From Macrobrachium rosenbergii (taxonomy: Eukaryota > Arthropoda > Malacostraca > Decapoda > Palaemonidae), in contig NC_089762.1 of NCBI RefSeq assembly GCF_040412425.1, positions 21,774,647-21,838,646 of the forward strand: a stretch of 64,000 bases of DNA. Direction: 5' to 3'. Both the position numbers and the translations under genes were made by a program. Shown here piece by piece: positions 61,492-64,000 of the stretch; positions within the stretch are counted from its first letter, which is position 1, and every line of letters starts with the position of its first letter. The notes under the pieces were generated by a model, which was given only the letters and a program-made list of their open reading frames with translations, had not been told where the DNA came from and searched no databases.

Positions 61492-62560
61492 TTTAAAATT
61501 ATTCTGCCAGCCTCCGCAGCTTATCTTCACTATCACCAACCAATTCTCTATCATTAGCAAATGTTAGTCAACTCATATTCCATTCTCAACTGTTTTTCTT
61601 ATCCATCTACTCTGCATACATCTGTCTTTCCTTATACTTCTCTCATCACTTCGTCCACAAAAACATTGAACAGTTATGCAGGCATTTTAGATCCTTGGGT
61701 TTTGATCTTTTAAATGAAACCAGTCACTCTTCCATCTTTACATTTCAATACCTGGTTCATGTTCATCTTCAGATGTTACTGAACATGACAAATTACTTCA
61801 CAACCTTCACATTGCATCTATCATTCTATCATAAGTTCCCGAATGTCTATGTATCAAGTTAATGCTTTTTCCCTCCACAGTCGAACTTCTCACACAACAC
61901 TTTCACAGCTAATATTTTTTCCACTTGCTCTCTCCCTTGCATAAATCCATACGGTTCTTATCGTATCAGTCCTTGTTCCCTTCTTATTTTCTGAGTAAAA
62001 TCCTACGTGAACCTTTCCCGGTATACTTCACAATATTATTAGACTATTATAAATCTTACAGGCACCTATTATACTTACTAAGACAAAGAAATAATTATTA
62101 CGCTCTTCCATTCCTCTAAAATCTTTTTCTCAACCAGACTTACCGTCTACACCTTGGTCAATTATTCAGTCACATTATCACCATTGTACAATAGCATCAC
62201 ACTTTTACTTCAGTCCCGTCAACTTCTGGTGCTTTCTATTCCTCGACTTTTCATTGCCCTTCTTACATCTTCAGCGACCACCTTGATATAAACATTCTGA
62301 AACTTATGTCGCGCCCTTCGACTCTTGTGTCATTCAGAGCTCCTGTTCTCCTATCTTAAACATTTAATAACTCTTCAGAAGACTCACCCCATTTACACGG
62401 AGCTACGTTGTCTTCAGGTAGCATTCCATTTGCATTATCTATTCTATGGTCTATTTGTTCATTACGGTTTCTTCCCGCTTTTCACTTCCTCCCTTACAAC
62501 CTTTTCTCCCCTACATATTCCTAGATGCTTACTGAAATTTACTATTAAATTTTTAGTATT
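61000..62560 (-). pseudogene. Decayed LINE reverse transcriptase, minus strand
   Basis: Read on the minus strand, blocks appear in order but in changing frames. VRRAMKSRGIEST comes first, then IPGKVH. An LFNVFVDEVMREV-like stretch follows, then the FADD-type catalytic block decayed to TFANDRELVGDSEDKLRRL. The C-terminal part holds MLNVNERKRRSFERN and VLLWFGHV. The catalytic FADD box has lost its second Asp (FAND). A T-tract (61459-61484 on plus) interrupts the element just after that block. Inactive, and related to the plus-strand relic at 56190-57720. Confidence 0.65.
61459..61484. repeat. Poly-T tract
   Basis: About 26 T residues inside the minus-strand LINE relic. It could be the poly-A tail of a tiny later insertion or slippage. 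Confidence 0.85.
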
Positions 62561-64000
62561 TCTCCCCTTCTTGCTCAGTTTGTTCATCACCTAATATACT
62601 ATCATGGAATTTCTTTTGTCTTGCAACTGCATTTTAAACAATTTAGTTTTTCCTCCGCTAAATCACTATTTTAAATATCCCGTCACTGCCTGGTTTTATT
62701 ACCTCTTCTTACATACTTATACCTGCACTGATTTCAGCCGACTCACTGGCCCAGTCATTGAATAATGCATGGTATTCAATAACTCCTTTGGTCCTGTTCC
62801 CTTTTCAACTATTTTTTCCTACACACTACTCAATTCTATTGTATGAACTTACATATAATGCCACCCGTTCAACTTTCGTCTCAAAATAATGATCTGCCAT
62901 TTCCACTTCATATTAATGATAAATTATACCTCCAGCTGCTGCTCTTTCTCAGCACTGTATCCATAAAATTGCTCTTCTTTCTAGCCAGTGCTGACAGACA
63001 AATTAGACACTAAATATTTAAAGGTTAAAAAAGTATTTAATTTATTTCAAATATATTTAAACCTTCTTTGACTTATTGGGCAAAGGATGAAAGCACTGGA
63101 AAACCTTCCTGTAAAAGTGTCAGGTATTTCGTTGATAGATGGTTGCCAGGAATGGGATGAGTGGGAGTACGAAGCCTTTTTTTAAACACAAATACTGAAT
63201 ATTTTGAAAAACCATGATGTTCCCATCTGCTGATATTAATACTCGTTCAGTCAATGATGCCTTCAGGTTGTCTGTATGCCCGTAGGGAGTGGACGATGGG
63301 ATAATTTCTTTCTTGTTCTGTCATTACCAAGTTTATGGTCTCAACGGTACTGTTTCCATCATAATTGTTTCATCATTGTTAGTGGCATTACTGTTATCAC
63401 CATTGTGCTCGTCGCTGTTGCAAAAAAAAAAAAAAAAAAAGGGGGGGTTTTGGCATCAGCCATTCTCATAATAGAAACAGTAACAAAAGAATCAAGCTTC
63501 TTTGTGTCTGTGAAGAAAGAAGTAAGACAGACGCAAAAGGCATAAATAAGACTTGTTTTGTTATTGTCTTTGTCGCTCAATGAAACAAAAGAGAGAGAGA
63601 GAGAGAAAAAAGGGGGGGGGCGTGTTTAATTTAACATTTCACCTTTATAGGAGAAGCATGCTAGTATACTATGACATTTTCCCCTTACATCAATCTCTGA
63701 AGTATACGATAAAGGACTATAGAACCTAATAACCCTGTTATTAGGAACTCCTGTACTGGACTCCAATTCCGCATGGAAAGTAGTCCCGTATCGGTGCCGT
63801 CTATTACCATGAATAACAATTTTACGTACTCTGTTATAATTTTACATAATATAAGTAGCATTACTTATGATAAACTCATTGATGTAATCACCATTAACAA
63901 CCGACAACAAATAGATTGAAGATTTTGCCAATGAATTTACGATGTGATTCTACAGCGGAATAACACAAGACGTTACTGTGACGTCTTGTAACCAAATGCC
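62561..64000. other. No recognisable gene; A/G homopolymer junctions
   Basis: AT-rich DNA. An A-run passing directly into a G-run occurs at 63421-63447. A GA run followed by A and G runs occurs at 63589-63620. ORFs across these tracts are low-complexity. Confidence 0.45.

Overview
The window reads as animal nuclear DNA, most likely from a decapod crustacean (shrimp, prawn or a relative). It has no operons or bacterial signals. It is packed with long TA, CA/TG, GA and AAT microsatellites. It also carries tRNA-derived SINEs, DIRS-like, LINE and Penelope-like retroelement remains, several foldback and inverted-repeat elements, and a few intron-poor or two-exon genes with clean start contexts and splice sites. 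The decapod assignment rests on the repeat mix I recognise, not on a database match.

Layout. (1) 1-6.1 kb is repeat-rich DNA: a SINE-family copy with target-site duplication, GA and AAT arrays, a degenerate tandem/inverted repeat around 3.7-4.1 kb and an LTR-like or promoter-like stretch near 5 kb. (2) 6.17-7.15 kb holds an intronless rhodopsin-like peptide GPCR that lacks several of the usual activation microswitches. (3) 7.2-21.2 kb is gene-poor: an LTR-like direct-repeat cluster (10.3-11.9 kb), a 185-bp MITE (12.6 kb), a Penelope-like GIY-YIG endonuclease fragment enclosed by an inverted repeat (13.57-14.39 kb), tRNA-like SINEs and microsatellites. (4) 21.3-33.4 kb holds two convergently oriented genes for related secreted coiled-coil glycoproteins. 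The plus-strand gene has a second exon coding a six-cysteine PLAC/ShK-like tail. The minus-strand gene has a damaged or alternatively spliced 3' end. (5) 30.6-36.6 kb contains three foldback (large hairpin) elements, each tied to TA microsatellites. (6) 37-46.7 kb has few microsatellites and carries an 11-finger C2H2 zinc-finger gene. Same-strand fragments of a dead DIRS-like retroelement lie on both sides of it (40.6-41.9 and 46.7-49.7 kb). (7) 50.5-51.0 kb is a 31-bp minisatellite. (8) 53.7-62.6 kb is a transposon graveyard: a 455-bp inverted-repeat element, a LINE reverse-transcriptase relic split by a SINE with a perfect 13-bp duplication, another SINE-family copy, a TATA-containing promoter candidate at 59.96 kb and a second LINE relic on the minus strand. 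(9) 62.6-64 kb shows nothing I can name.

The clear protein-coding genes are the GPCR, the two coiled-coil secreted proteins and the zinc-finger protein. The two coiled-coil genes look like an old duplicated pair. I see no evidence that the GPCR and zinc-finger genes work with them. The most unusual structure is the recurrent association of TA arrays with inverted-repeat or Penelope-like units, two of which carry hammerhead-ribozyme-like cores.
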